64,000 nt of DNA from Myotis daubentonii (taxonomy: Eukaryota; Chordata; Mammalia; Chiroptera; Vespertilionidae), in assembly GCF_963259705.1 (NCBI RefSeq), contig NC_081844.1:105426671-105490670 (forward strand), written 5' to 3'. Both the position numbers and the translations under genes were made by a program. This document shows, piece by piece, positions 37,317 to 49,790 of this stretch (position 1 is its first letter; every line of letters begins with the position of its first letter). Below the pieces are notes generated by a model. That model was not told the origin of the DNA and did not search any database. It was given only the letters and a program-made list of their open reading frames with translations.

Positions 37317-39093
37317 CATTTGCCCAAAGGTAGTAAGTAGCCTCAAACTATAGTGACCTTCAGAATCACTAGAGTTCTTATTGGAATACAAATGCTAGAC
37401 CTCACCTCCAGATTGAGGTTTTGGGACATGTTAGACTGAGCCCTGAGAATTTGCATTTTCAGCAAGTCTTGGATGATGCTGGTGGCTCAGGGACTGTACT
37501 TTGAGAACTGCCTGAAGATCATTAGACAATAGAATGGGATGTCCTAAAAATAGAAGTCTCGTTCTCCTCCCACTTCTCTATAGGACTTTGTCTTCGCTAG
37601 GAAAAGGTGGCCTACCTCCCTAAATAATAATGTTTGTGAGGAGGCTGCCAATATGTGAAGTCCCTGGATTTTAACTGGAGAGCAAGTCTTGCATTTTACC
37701 CCAAGGCTTCTGTTTGCCAAATTTGAAGGTTTCCAGATTGTTTAAGACTATCGTAATTTTAAAATCCAGAGGCCGTTTTTGATAGAAAGTTTGTCTTCCT
37801 ATCAAATTCATTACATGGGGCATATAAAATCCATGTGGCAAATACATCTGAGTAACTTTTTAACGTAGTCTTTAAATTTCCAAGACTACATTTCCCGACT
37901 TCCAGATTCCAAGCAGTAGCTTTTCGGACATGCACAGGGGTCCTTCTCCTTTGTGAAGTGTTTTGCAGGCAGAAACTCTGCTTTCTATGTGGGGAAGGGA
38001 TGAGATTGCTCAGATGACAGAACAAGGAAGCTGCTGGGAAAACTGGAGGAAATGAGGGTCATACAGAGCAATGAGACAGACTAAACCTATGGTAAATGCC
38101 GAGAAAGAAGGAAGCAAGGGTTACATTTCATCCAAAATTCTATTTGTTTATTAATCATTATTTCAAGCTGTTCTTTGAAAAATATTTGATCAATATTTCT
38201 ATTACAATTTGCTTATTTGCTTAAATTTACAGCAGTGACATGTGTCTAATTTTGGGTTTCAGATAGATAATAATGAGAATGGATTTTTATTTTCTATTAG
38301 GCCCTCTGTTGGTAGTTGCCCTTATTACATCATCCTCAGAGCTTTAAGAAAACCCAAAAATATCTTTAGCTTTTTAAAACAGACCCCATAAAAGACTTCT
38401 ACATTAATTCATGAAAGTATCCAAACTCATTTTTACCCTGTTGTTACTCTTAACGTCAACAGTTCTTAGGATTAATAACTTACCCATATTACTCCAAGAC
38501 CACCTACATAATTGACCAGGCCCAGACAAAATGAACATGTGGGGTGCCTTGTTCCTAAGTTATTAAGAATTTCAAAACCTCAATAGCAAAGCATTGAACC
38601 AAAGGCAGGACTGTGTGCAAGTTCCTGTACACCAGGATTTGGTGAATATAATTCCTACCCATGTGCATCTTAGATCTACTTACCTGTTAGTTTATTTCAA
38701 TGGTTTTCATGTTTGCAAGCCACAGAGTCTTATTTCCTGTCCAAACTACTTAGTCACCCTGATTTTATTTTTCAGCCCCAAACCTCTTCCAGCTTCATTT
38801 GTCTTTTAAGTGCAATAAACTAGAACAACATCCTTATTTAGATTTAATCTTGAGCAAGAATAAAATAGTGATTTTTAAATTTAATTCCATACTCATCTTA
38901 ATGATTTACTTTATCTTACTAGCCTCTTTCAATTAGCAAATATTAATTAAGCATTTGCTCAGTACAGGGCAGAAGGACAAATGAGACACAGTCCCTGCCT
39001 TCACAGAACTGATTCTGATTCCAGACTTCCTTTCCTATATTTCTACTAAGAGCTCAAAGAAGATTGTATTGTTAATGTAAAAACATTCAAACC

Positions 39094-39749
39094 TGTAAAG
39101 AATTTTTGTGCGTATATTTGAGCCAAACTGTCAACAATTGCCGGGAAGCAGAACCTCAACTGATTGAGATAATGCTCCAGAGAATGGCGGTCTTTCATCT
39201 ATTTTTATACATTGCAATCAAAGGAGGGGATGTAGGTGGGTTACAAGAAATCCATTGGTGATAGATTAGAGAGGCGGGAGAAAGCAAAACGGGAGGGGGG
39301 GGGAGAGGGAGTCGGGGGACCCCTGGGATTGGATAAAAAGTAAAATGATAGACACATACTTAAGTGAATGCAGGATAGTTAACAGTCAACAGTTAACATG
39401 ATAACAATAACAATGAAGGAATGTGTGGTACCTGTCCTGGGCCCAGGCACATTAGGTTGTGCCCAAGGAGTCCAGAAAAGGGAAATTACAAGTTATGGAG
39501 ACATTTAAAGGATATGTTATCATAGATGCGAAAAGACAGTAGACTCAGTTAAGGTAAAGATTGACCTTGTTAAGGAAAATACCGGCCTAGGACATGACTA
39601 CCCACCATAACTGCTTTTAGTTAAAGTTTTAATTTCAGACCATACTTTGTGGTTACTTTAGGTCTTTAAGTTTGTAAGACTGCCATGCAGGCCTTCCCTG
39701 AGCTTGTCGGGTTAGCATGTGGCTTTTTTTCCCCCCCACAGTATTATCA
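39094..39749 (-). mobile_element. Probable solo LTR (ERV1-like)
   Basis: On the minus strand it starts TGATAATACTGTGGGG, has AATGTATAAAAATAG as a TATA box, then a segment with GGAGCATTATCTCAATC, and ends AAAAATTCTTTACA, so TG...CA. A G-run (39289-39303 on plus) lies inside. No convincing target duplication was found, so the ends may be off or changed. Confidence 0.6.
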
Positions 39750-42327
39750 ACAGAGTTCCTTTTTTTTTTAAATTGGACTCAAATAAATTACATACTAAAT
39801 TTCTGAAAATCTACACATTAAACATAATGTGGGTATGTGACATTTTGGTTTGGCTTTGAGTGAGCTCTTTTTAGTCAAGGTCATTTAGACATAACTAAAC
39901 ATAAATTGTTAAGCATGCAAGTAATATGCAAACCAGACATCCTCACCCTGTCACCGATCTTCCCACCCCTGGGGTGCATCCTGAATGAGGTGAGGGACAG
40001 GAAAGAGTAGGGGATGAGAAATGAAGCAAAAGTCTAGAATAAAATAAGGGTGAAGGATAGAAGGAATGTCTGTTACAGGAAATACTTAGTAATAACCAGT
40101 AGTAGTTCTGCTTTGGTGAAACAGTATTAAAATGTATTGCTTTATTTCAATGAATACCACCATTTCCAGATGGCTTTGAGAATGTTAAATAAAACTAGCT
40201 TCAGCATACATCCCTCAGGCTTACGTCTATTAACATTTCTCATCAAAAGAAATGTTGATTTATTTTTCTGTTTTCTGTCTCTATCATCCATGGAAAAGGC
40301 ATCCCATAATTTATCTGCTCTGTTTGCTTTTATACTAGGATCAAGTGTGAGAATCCTTTCTGCTCTTCTGTAGCCAGCTTATTCAGACCTTCACGCAGTT
40401 CTTTAAATTCTTGCCTCACAAGATTACCTTCCTTGAGTATTGTTTTAATCTGATCATTTATCTTCCCAAAAGCCCAGAATTCCTTCTACTTGCTTCTCAG
40501 GTCAACGTAAAATATTGATTTGAACTTGAGTCCTTTAATGGTACTTGACTTATTGAGTTCCCATAACTAATTTCTGATCCACCACTCAACCACAATTTGT
40601 ACTTGATACTTTTCCTTGGGCCAAGGAAATTCATTTTACCTCCCCCTTGACACCTTTCATGGTCTTTCACTGAATCACCACCTATGCTGTTCTCCTCATT
40701 TGACCCATCATAACTCAGTTTGATGTCTTTTAAATTTTTTTTAGGTCTTGCTGAAGACTTAGTAAAGCCATCCTGAAATAGTTCCAATCCTTAGTCACTG
40801 TGTTAACTGAAAGAACGTGAACAAGTCATGTAATTTCTCTGGAGGCTCAATTTCTTCATCTGTAGAAAGGGAATATTATCTATCTCTCAGGATTTTATAT
40901 GGATTAAATAAAATAATAAATATATAACAATGTATTTGTGCTATCTAACAAAAATAAAGCACCTGGTATTACTGACCTTATCATGTAGTAGGTGCTTATT
41001 AAATAGCAAGCCCTTCATTTTCATTCCTATCATCTTTAATTTTCTTAATGTTCCTGAAAACCTAGTTCTTATCTGTATATATGAGGATGAATATAATATA
41101 ACTTGGTATTGGCCAGTTCTCTCTCTGGTGAGGTTATAAGTTATTAGAGGGCACTTGAACATATTGTTACCCCTCTTATTGGGTGACTAAGCCTTGAACC
41201 CCTCTTCCTTGTATGTGATTTTTAGTATCCCTTAAGATGCTTCATTTTGGTTACACCTATTTGGAGTTTTTAGTTTAGTAGGGCTTATTGGCATAACCCT
41301 GTTTGTGAAATAACTGAACCAATAGTTCAGTAACTATACTTTGTACCTATCTACAATATGTTCAAACATGTAATTTTCCTATCCATGAACTCTCTTTTAT
41401 CATCGGCGTCTAATTCTATCTACAAAAACTGTTTGTAAACATATATGACTTTTAAATAATGGACTAGATTAATGCCATCATCCACCCTCTTGTACTTGGT
41501 GAATGAATATCATATTATTACACTATTCCTTTGATTCTCAAACAGAAATTTCTTCACATTTTAACACTTCTGTAAATCAGATGTCTTACAGTTGAAGATA
41601 TTTTTAAGCATCTTGTCTTTCTTAATAGCACCTAGAGTTATGTTTCTTATAATCAGTGGTGTAGGTTTGATGAAATATGGCAGATACTCAGTAAAGGCTT
41701 GATACCATGAATTGAAGTCGTACTTGTTGCTACTGTGCCCATCAGCTGCTAAATTAAAGTGTGTGGTACTCCTGTAATTTAAGAAGACAGTTCATTCTCA
41801 ATTTCGTTATCCTCTTTAAAGGATAGGTGGATACAGAAAGGAATTCTGTTCAGTGAGTTACTGTCAGCCAGGCTATGGAGTTTGCTCAGTCTGGATGTGA
41901 TGAAAGTTCATTAATGAATTGGTTCCTTCCTGAAAGAACAGTTTCCCTGTTCCCTCTGGGGCTTAGTTACAGCTTCAGTTGTGTCTCAAGAAGCTCATAG
42001 TCTGTGGTGCAGAACCACTGGCCTCTTTCAAATCAAATGGATATGATTTAACTTAGTGAAAAGAACTTATACTTGACAGTCAAAGTTGGACTTAAATCTT
42101 GGTTTTACCATTACATGTTTTGTGTGTGACCTTTCCTGAATTCTCTTACTCATGTCTCTAGACTCCTGCTGTTGCTGTTAACCGCCATCATCACATTCAC
42201 TGTAATGTGCTATTCAGAAAGCCACGCAGCTAAAATGCTCCCACCACTAAAATGGTGCAACTTATAAAATCCTAGAAAAGAATACAATAAAAGTATAAAA
42301 ATCATAATATGATTAGCCATTTGCCTT

Positions 42328-42538
42328 TTTATTTTTAGTCCTCACCCCCAAGGATATGTTGAGAGAGGGAGAGAGAAACATCAATGTGAGAGAGAAGTAT
42401 CCATCGGCTGCCTCTTGTACACACCCTGATGGGGGATCGAACCCACAGCCTACATACATGCCCTGACTGGGAATCGAACCTGCAGCCTTTTCGTATATGA
42501 GATGATACTCCAAACAACTGAGCCACCTGGCCAGGGCT
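42328..42538 (-). mobile_element. Ves SINE, minus strand
   Basis: The reversed tRNA-like head (CAACTGAGCCACCTGGCCAG) is at the right, GGGAATCGAACCTGCAGCC in the middle, and the GA-rich body and CCTCACCCCCAAGGATA tail at the left. It is flanked by the perfect 11-bp duplication CCATTTGCCTT (42317-42327 and 42539-42549). It lies in the U12 intron. Confidence 0.93.
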
Positions 42539-43499
42539 CCATTTGCCTTGTGTGTTGTTGTTGTTGTTTTAAAGCATTACAGACCCTCTTAAGGACCATA
42601 ACTAGCTTTGAATTGAATTCCTATAAGGGAATATAAATATTCTGATGAGCTCTCATTTTTTTCTTTATTGAAACAATATTTACTCTTAATCATTTGTTCT
42701 TTAGAATATAATTAAAAGGCAGTGAGGCTGGCCTTGGTTCAAAGTGCACAGATGCAGTTCTGCAGAAAGTGTGTCTTTGGCAGACGAGAGTCTTCCTGTG
42801 AATGTTCTGTTTATTGCTCCCATAAATATTCTGTTGTCAGAACAGGACTTGCTGTTTATTAGCAGCACTGATAGGAATTTCCTATTAATGGCAGCATCCT
42901 GATTACCTACAGACCCTGTCCGTTTTAACTTTGCAATTCTAAGAGAATCGTATTTGGTAATTACTTAAGGTATTTCTTAGTTTATTGACCCCCACTCTGT
43001 TTAACTGAGTGAAGTTTGAGTGGCAGTTCTTCTGCTCAGTGATTTACACCGGAAAAAAATCAAATATGCAGCTTCGTAGTCAGGGAAAGACCCGCTACCT
43101 GTCAGCCCTGATCTCCTTGCCCTTCAGCCTGCCAGAAACACTCAGTTCATTGAGCACCCACTGAACACAGTGTGAGGAGGAGTGCACATAGATGCGGCCC
43201 TATCCCTAGAAAGCGTCCTGACGTGGAGGTGAGCAGATGTGCATGCCTCATCTGCCGCTGGAATGGTGGCTTTAGAGTCCAGGGGACTTGGATCTAAGTC
43301 ATACTAGTCGTTTCTCTTGGAAAGTTCTATTTAATGTTTTTGATTTGTTTTTTTCATCTGAAAAATAGAAGCGATACTACCTATCTCATGGGATTGTGAG
43401 AATCAACCTTGTAAGTAGTAAACATTCTGTAAACGTTGATTCCCTGTATCTTTGTGTCTTCTTTCCTGGTTTAAAATTGAAAAAGACATTTTCATTATT

Positions 43500-43680
43500 T
43501 GATCCTCACAACAATCCTGTAAGACAGACAACTTGAGCATAGGTTTCATCCTCACTCGTTGGAGGGGGAAAGTAAGACTCAGAGTGGCTGAGTATGGTGC
43601 TCAGGCACATCCAGCCGACTGAATGGTGTAGTTAAGCTGAAAGCCCAGGCTTCCTGACTTGTGTTCCAATGTGTTTCTAC
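43500..43680 (+). repeat. MIR remnant
   Basis: 'GATCCTCACAACAATCCTGT', 'CATCCTCACTCGTTGG', 'AGTAAGACTCAGAGTGGC' and the following text match the MIR 3' half. Confidence 0.65.
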
Positions 43681-44029
43681 TCTTTTACATCCACAGCTGA
43701 GTGACTAAAATCTCGAGTTAGATTCCAGTGTCCCTGTACGGAGGCAACAGAGAGAGTTCTATACTTGGAGACGATATGAATGGAAAGAGTCAGCGTTTTC
43801 ATGGGAACGTGAATGGTGCCATTTAAGGTTCTTATAGCCTGCAAGAAGGGCATGAGTAAGTAGGCAGGGATCGACCCAGAGAGGCCCGGGCTGTAGCAGA
43901 AAACATGTGACTGGAGAAAGTAAATGAAGAGAGTGTTTTGATGACAGCGTTAACCAGAAATTCTTTAGGCCTGTGATCATGCGTATGATTTTGTAATGTT
44001 CTCGTCATGCATTGAACTGTTCGGATGAT

Positions 44030-44255
44030 GGTTCAGTACAGTAGAAAGAACGTGGTCTTTGGAGTCAAACCTCAGTTCAGATCTCAGCACTATCCATCCA
44101 TAACTGTGTTACCTTAGGCAAGTAACTTAACTTCTCTGTGCTCGTTTTACCTATGGATTAGAAATAATAAATAATATTTAGCACTCTAATTGTGAAGATT
44201 AGGTGAGTTACACATAAAATTCCTTGCACGCAATAGGTACTTGAGAAATATTAGG
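44030..44255 (+). repeat. MIR SINE, nearly full length
   Basis: 'GTAGAAAGAACGTGGTCTTT', 'ACCTTAGGCAAGTAACTTAA', 'CTTCTCTGTGCTCGTTTTAC' and 'GCAATAGGTACTTGA' follow the MIR consensus from head to tail. Confidence 0.85.
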
Positions 44256-44780
44256 CGCTCTAAGCCTGACCTTCAGTCCTTGATCACGTGCAGTCTGCTA
44301 CGTCCTCCTGGCTGTATTCCCATCTCCTTCATCTGAAGCAGACTTTCCTTAAGTTTCTAACTTGAGTTCATTGTTTCTTAGAATTGAACATTTTTCTCCT
44401 TCTTGATAGCCTATTATGGGTCTTTTATCATTATTTTATTATGAAGTAATATTAAGTAAAGAGAAGTTCTCACATTACATAAAAAATGTTAAAAAAAGGT
44501 CAGTTTTAATTTTCCACTACGAAGGCTTTAATAGTAAAGAAGTTTTTGTCTTAATTATAAAATTAATTCTTCCTCTCCAGGACGAGAACATGTATAAGAT
44601 GAGAAAAGTAATTGCACTGGTTAATAATAGATTGCCATTCTTAACAGACTGAAGGACATTTCTCTAGGACTACTCTTTCAAAATAATATTTATTCCTCAT
44701 AAGTATGCATTGGTGCCATTGTAATTCAGTGTCACTTTGTGAATTATTACCTGTTGATAAGACAGTTATATTTCGCCAAA

Positions 44781-44798
44781 TTCCTTAACTTCTATTAC
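44781..44798 (+). promoter_or_regulatory. RANBP17: U12-type branch site and AC 3' splice site
   Basis: TTCCTTAAC at 44781-44789 is a full match to the U12 branch-site consensus. The AC that closes the intron is at 44797-44798, so the branch A (44787/44788) lies 10-11 nt from the exon, the short distance expected of this class. There is no long polypyrimidine tract, also as expected. Confidence 0.92.
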
Positions 44799-44862
44799 CT
44801 ATATCCTCTTAAAAAAATTGGTGAAGATAGATGCTGTGAAGTTCATGCTAAAAAATCACACG
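44799..44862 (+). CDS. RANBP17: RANBP17 coding exon C, starts after an AC acceptor
   Basis: Third exon, 64 nt. One base (C) completes the Gly codon begun in exon B, then come 21 codons: YILLKKLVKIDAVKF and MLKNHT. It ends in phase 0 at a GTGAGT donor (44863). The residues ILLKK after GY distinguish RANBP17 from XPO7, which I recall as SSVRK at this place. The preceding intron ends AC (44797-44798) with a U12 branch-site match just upstream. The downstream intron is only 90 nt. Confidence 0.94.
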
Positions 44863-44952
44863 GTGAGTCTGATTTCCTCTCATTAATGACTAGAATTTCC
44901 AAGTGGCTTAGGTAAAGCGTTTGTAACTTGGCTGCTCTTTTGCTTTCATTAG
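44863..44952 (+). other. RANBP17: RANBP17 intron C-D (90 bp)
   Basis: Very short GT-AG intron (GTGAGT to CATTAG) directly downstream of the exon that follows the U12 intron. A pyrimidine-rich stretch precedes the acceptor. Confidence 0.9.
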
Positions 44953-45061
44953 AGTGAACACTTCCCCTTCCTCGGCATCAGTGACAGTAACAGGCTCAGT
45001 GACTTCAGGTGCCGAACAACCTTCTACACAGCCCTCACTCGCCTTCTGATGGTAGATCTAG
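44953..45061 (+). CDS. RANBP17: RANBP17 coding exon D
   Basis: Fourth exon, 109 nt: 36 codons plus one base. The acceptor is tgctttcattag and the donor is GTAAGG. It reads [17 protein letters not shown], then [19 protein letters not shown], and ends in the first base of a Gly codon. [10 protein letters not shown] and LLMVDLGED are among the best conserved blocks of the XPO7/RANBP17 family. A few residues (SDSNRL) differ from the human protein as I remember it, which is ordinary divergence. Confidence 0.95.
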
Positions 45062-47191
45062 GTAAGGGTAAGAATTTGAGCTGACATGATAAGGATTACC
45101 AGTATACCTGTGGATAAAGACGGGAAATGCTTGCGAGGACTACATTTAACTTATCACATTTGCCACCTCCAGCAGTTTTCTACAGCTTTCTAAGATTTGA
45201 GCGCTCACTTGTTAACATCAGAACCAGAAGACAAATCTTTGTACTTAAGGTGGTATTTTTCACTTCAAGTAGTACTTGCATTAATTCTTTACTTCCTCTA
45301 AATTTATTTTCCGGGTGTCCTTCGGAACATTAATTTTACTGCTAGGAATCTAGGAACAATCTTAAATACAGAAAAGCTTTGCACACAAAGATTTTCTTTA
45401 TAATGACATTTAATCTAAAGAAAATATAGAAACAATGTAAATGTCTAACATAGAGAATTGTAAAATTTGGCACACCCACTTACTTGATGGAGTAATATAT
45501 GGTCATTAAAAATAACAGTTTGAAGACAATTCAAGACATGACATGTCTCTTATAATAGTAAGTGGGAAAAGCAAGGTATTACACTATGCAAATGGTATGA
45601 TCAAGCCTATTGGAGGGGGAGGAACAATACATCAAAAAAGACTTAAATGAAATTATTCAAAAATGTTAAATGTTGTCTTTGAGTAGTGGACTATACATAA
45701 CATTTCCTCATTTCTGATTACCTAAAATTTTCTTTAATGTACTACTTTTATAATGGGAGAAATTAACTCGTGTTTAATTTTTCCATTGAAAGCTAACGTT
45801 AGCCAGAAGTATCCGCAGGAAGAGGGCACCTTAGGGAGGGACATTACACCTCTCTGTGGGGACCACATTACTCTCGATTCCCATTGTTCTCCATGTCTGA
45901 ATGCTGCAGGTTAAGTTAATCAGTTTATAGACACATGAGAGAGACAGAGAGAGAGAGAGACAGTTCAATCAATGATGATATTCTGAGAGTATAATACTGA
46001 TATCTTTTCTTCCTTTCTTTTGCAATGTATTCATTAATCCATCTTAAATACGAATTTTTAAAAACGTGATCATACAAAAGGAAAGAGGTTGAATAATTTT
46101 ATTTTGCATGGAAAAGGCACTGATCTTCGTAATTGGAAGGTGACCAAGACCTTCTCTGCTTCACACCTCTATTATTTTTATGCATTTCAACAGAATAAAT
46201 TATCAGAAAGACTAACAGCCAAAACTTGAGAGAAATGCAACTAGGATGATTAAGGAGCTGAGCAGGATTGATTTCTAAGGAAAGATTAAAAGGGCCATGT
46301 ATGTATAACTTGGCTAAGTGACAACTAGGGCTAGAGGCAAAGGGAACTGTCTATAAATATTTGAAGAGTGTAAACCAGGCATGCAAAACCCAGTCATCTG
46401 CTACCAGGCCAGTGGGAGATCCAGCTGAGTGACAGCTTTGCATACTGCACACTGGCCTGTGCTATGTCTTGGCTGCTGCCTTGGAGAGAAGAGGAGCAGG
46501 CCAGGTATACTGTCATTGTTCTCAGTAATCAGTTAGAGGGCACACTGTGCTGAGCTCTGAGGGCACCACAAAGACCTTGCCATATTGGCCCCTGCCCTCA
46601 AGGAGCTTGCCCTCTTGCTTCCTGGTTGCCCAAGCATTAAAGATGATGATGAACCCCTTGTCTAGACTGAATTCTTCCCCAAGCCTTACACATGCTCTTT
46701 GGATGACTCTGTTGGATAGAATGAAAGAAACGGGGAGACCAAAGTTACAGAGAACCACCTGGAGGAGGTTTCCTAGAAGTAGGACCCTGTCACCCACATA
46801 TCTTCAGGACCCAGCAATGGAATGGACGAGGTCCTTTTTCATGAGGTCAACATAGATAAGAACCCCCATAAATTTGGGGTCGCTTAAAAAAACAGGACAG
46901 CACTGTGAGTGCTCTCAGCACAGCTAACTTAATGCAATGACAGTTGGTAGACCTGGTGATGCCCAGAAGTGCCTGGCATTGCACACCCCCTTTTTGAAGA
47001 TGACTTCTATATGTGCTTAGTGTTAACTCTGAGGTCTGAGAAATTGAAGTAAACGTATATAATTTTGAATAAGTAGTAGGACTTTATTAGCTTTCACCAG
47101 ATTTCTTTGAAATATTTAACCCATAACAATATAAAGTATACATTGATTTTTTTTTTTTTAGTTAGTTTTTTTAAGGTAAATAATTGTTATA

Positions 47192-47552
47192 CTAGAGGCC
47201 CAGCGCATGAAATTCATGCACTGCGGGGGGAGGTCCTTCAGCCTGGCCTGGACCCTCTCACAGTCCAGGAGTCCTTGGGGGATGTCCGACTGACGGCTTA
47301 GGCATGGGGAGCAGGGCTAAGCCAGCAGTTGGACATCCTTAGTGCTGCTGCGGAGGCAGGAGAGGCTCCCGCCACCGCTGCTGCACTCGCCAGCCATGAA
47401 CCTGGCTCACGGCTTCTGACTGAGCAGTGCTCCCCTTGTGGGAGTGCACTGACCACCACGGGGCAGCTTCTGCATTGAGCATCTGCCCCCTAGTGGTCAG
47501 TGTGCATCATAGCAACTGGTCATTCTGTATATTAGCCTTTTATTATATAGGA
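47192..47552 (-). mobile_element. HeliBat Helitron, complete short copy
   Basis: Minus-strand start TCCTATATAATAAAAGGCTA (from 47552), end hairpin GTGCATGAATTTCATGCGC with GGGCCTCTAG at 47192. Inserted between A and T (GTTATA^TTGCAA). 361 bp, with GC-rich interior and no gene. Confidence 0.93.
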
Positions 47553-49609
47553 TTGCAAGCACTTTTTAGATACATTGTAAGAAATAGGGGGGGAAAAACA
47601 GGCTATGTGGAAGTACGTGTACATGGTAGGTACTAGATATAAATAAATTGAATTGGATATAGATAAAATGAAAAACAAAAGCAACTACACTCCTGGAACT
47701 TGTACATTTTTTTAAAAGAAATTCTTTCCTTATCAGTGTTTTTGCTTTTAAAATAATGTATATTGTAAGCATCAGGTGATGGTTTGTGGTATAAAGCATC
47801 AAGGCTTCTTTCCCTCATTAAGAACCAGAGCGGCTCTTCTTCCCAAAACATGTTGAACTCTTTCAGTTTATGGGCTTTGTCTTGCCCAGGCTTTCTGGCC
47901 CAATCTCAGGATCTCTACATTGTAAGCACTCAGTAAGTTCTGGTGGGAAGCAGGACACACAAGTGCACTGTGACCAAGATGCCATCACCAGGGCCCTGGA
48001 GCCAGCTGCTTGTCGGGTTCTTTGGGAGTAGCTTTAACCAATGGCTGATTGCTTGCACAGTGATCAGCTGCGCTTGGCCACTCTTGTGCTGGATCAGTTG
48101 TTTGTTGTTTTCTGTTGAAGAGAAAAAGTGTTGCTACTTCACAGACTTCAAGATCACTTGTAGGGTGTTGTTGAACAGTTTTATTCTTTGAAGCCTTGTC
48201 TCACAAACTAGGCTGTAGGATCCCTGTGTGTATGGTTTTATGGTTTTCTATCCTGTGTTCACTGTCGCAGAAACCTGGAGAAAAGAGAGAGTGCTCTTGC
48301 CAAGAGCAGCACAGATCCATGTATTAAAGAAAGAAGAAAAATATTAGGTAATGAGAATCTGTCTCATATTAAATGAAGAAACATTTGAGGAGGAACTATT
48401 TATAACACTGATTATTTTTCTTTTTTGGTAAGAATCTACTAGGAAAAAACACCTAACCAACCTGCTAGCAAACCATTGGATGTGATTCTTGGATAGAAAT
48501 ATAAAATATATTCTAATTGAATTCTACAGAATAAATTAGATATGTTTTGTGTATCAGCCTTGCACATTGGAGTGATTAGAAATTGGGTGTCACATTAATT
48601 GATACTTACTTTGAAATGCATCTTGGTTTCTGTTCAATAATTTGTGCTTTGTATGAATTTAATCAGATGCTATGTGCCCCAGGTTGTATTTCAGATGAAA
48701 ATGGGGTGGGGGGAGCGTTGGCAATAAACAGTTGTACGACGATTTTATCAAATTGCTCCTTGTCTAAACTAGATGGAGTAAAGAATTGAAAGCATTTCAT
48801 CATCAGAATGATGATGTTTCATGTTGGCAACATATTTTTTGTATTCTAAGAAATTATGAATCTACATAAATTCCCTTCGTGAGATAAGTTACACACAGAA
48901 GGAAATGGGTGACCGACCATATGTGCATGCATGTTAGCCCTTCCAAGAATCACTTAAAGTTCCCTAGGTTATTTTTAAATTAACTTTGTCAATCTAATAA
49001 ACTAAAGCAAAGATAGTATTACCCAAGCCAGTAAATGGAGAACCTCCAGGGAGCTGTTCAATCTAAAATACTGGAATAAATAAAAACCTTCTATTTTGTT
49101 TAATTTGAAAGGAGGTGAAGTCAGTTGACAAATACTGGAGAGGGGAAGTGTGGAAAAGAGCAGTAACAAGGCTTTTTGTTTTATGGAGAACTAAATATTC
49201 ATTGCAAATTAGGTTTCTACCAGCCACACATTCAGAAATACTCAGTTCAGTGACAGTTGCTTTCCTTGGACATTTTATGAGCCTTATCTTGAACTGCTCA
49301 GATAAGAAGCATGCTTCCCTCAGATATTCAAACTCTAAGATGCAGTTATGTGTTTTCATGATCATGGAGATGCTAATATGAAAATACAGTTTATAGTCAC
49401 GAAGAGACAGTTCTCTCTATAGGGATGCAGGTAGCATAGCATCCATCCACCTTTGTGGCTGATGGCTGGTACTTGGCACCTGAAGATGTCTCTAGCTTAC
49501 ATTTGAGAAATATAAATAACAAGTAAATGAGTTGAATAAGAAAGGAAGACTATTCTAGAAATAGCTACTAAAGATAGAAGTAAAAATACAGAGGAAGGAA
49601 ACTTTCCTT

Positions 49610-49790
49610 CTCTTTAGTAATAATAACTAACATGTTTACACATTTACAGTTGGCAAACCATTTCACATACATTATACTGTTTGATCCTCAGAACAGCCGA
49701 CATGAAATAGATATTACATTGTTTACCTGTTAGACAGGTGAGGTACAGAGATTAAAAGACGTGCCCAAGGTCAGTCATGTACATTGTAGC
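49610..49790 (+). repeat. MIR remnant
   Basis: 'CATTTCACATACATTATACT', 'TTTGATCCTCAGAACAGCC' and 'AGAGATTAAAAGACGTGCCC' are MIR core and 3' text. Confidence 0.7.

Larger units (their letters stand above)
34603..44798 (+). other. RANBP17: RANBP17 intron B-C, U12-type AT-AC, about 10.2 kb
   Basis: The intron starts ATATCCTTT and ends with TTCCTTAAC followed seven bases later by AC. Those are the hallmarks of AT-AC introns removed by the minor (U11/U12) spliceosome. It carries two LTRs (36652-37316 and 39094-39749), a Ves SINE (42328-42538) and MIR fragments (43500-43680, 44030-44255). The remainder, including 34603-36640, 37320-39090 and 39750-42316, is AT-rich sequence in which I see no gene. 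Confidence 0.9.
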
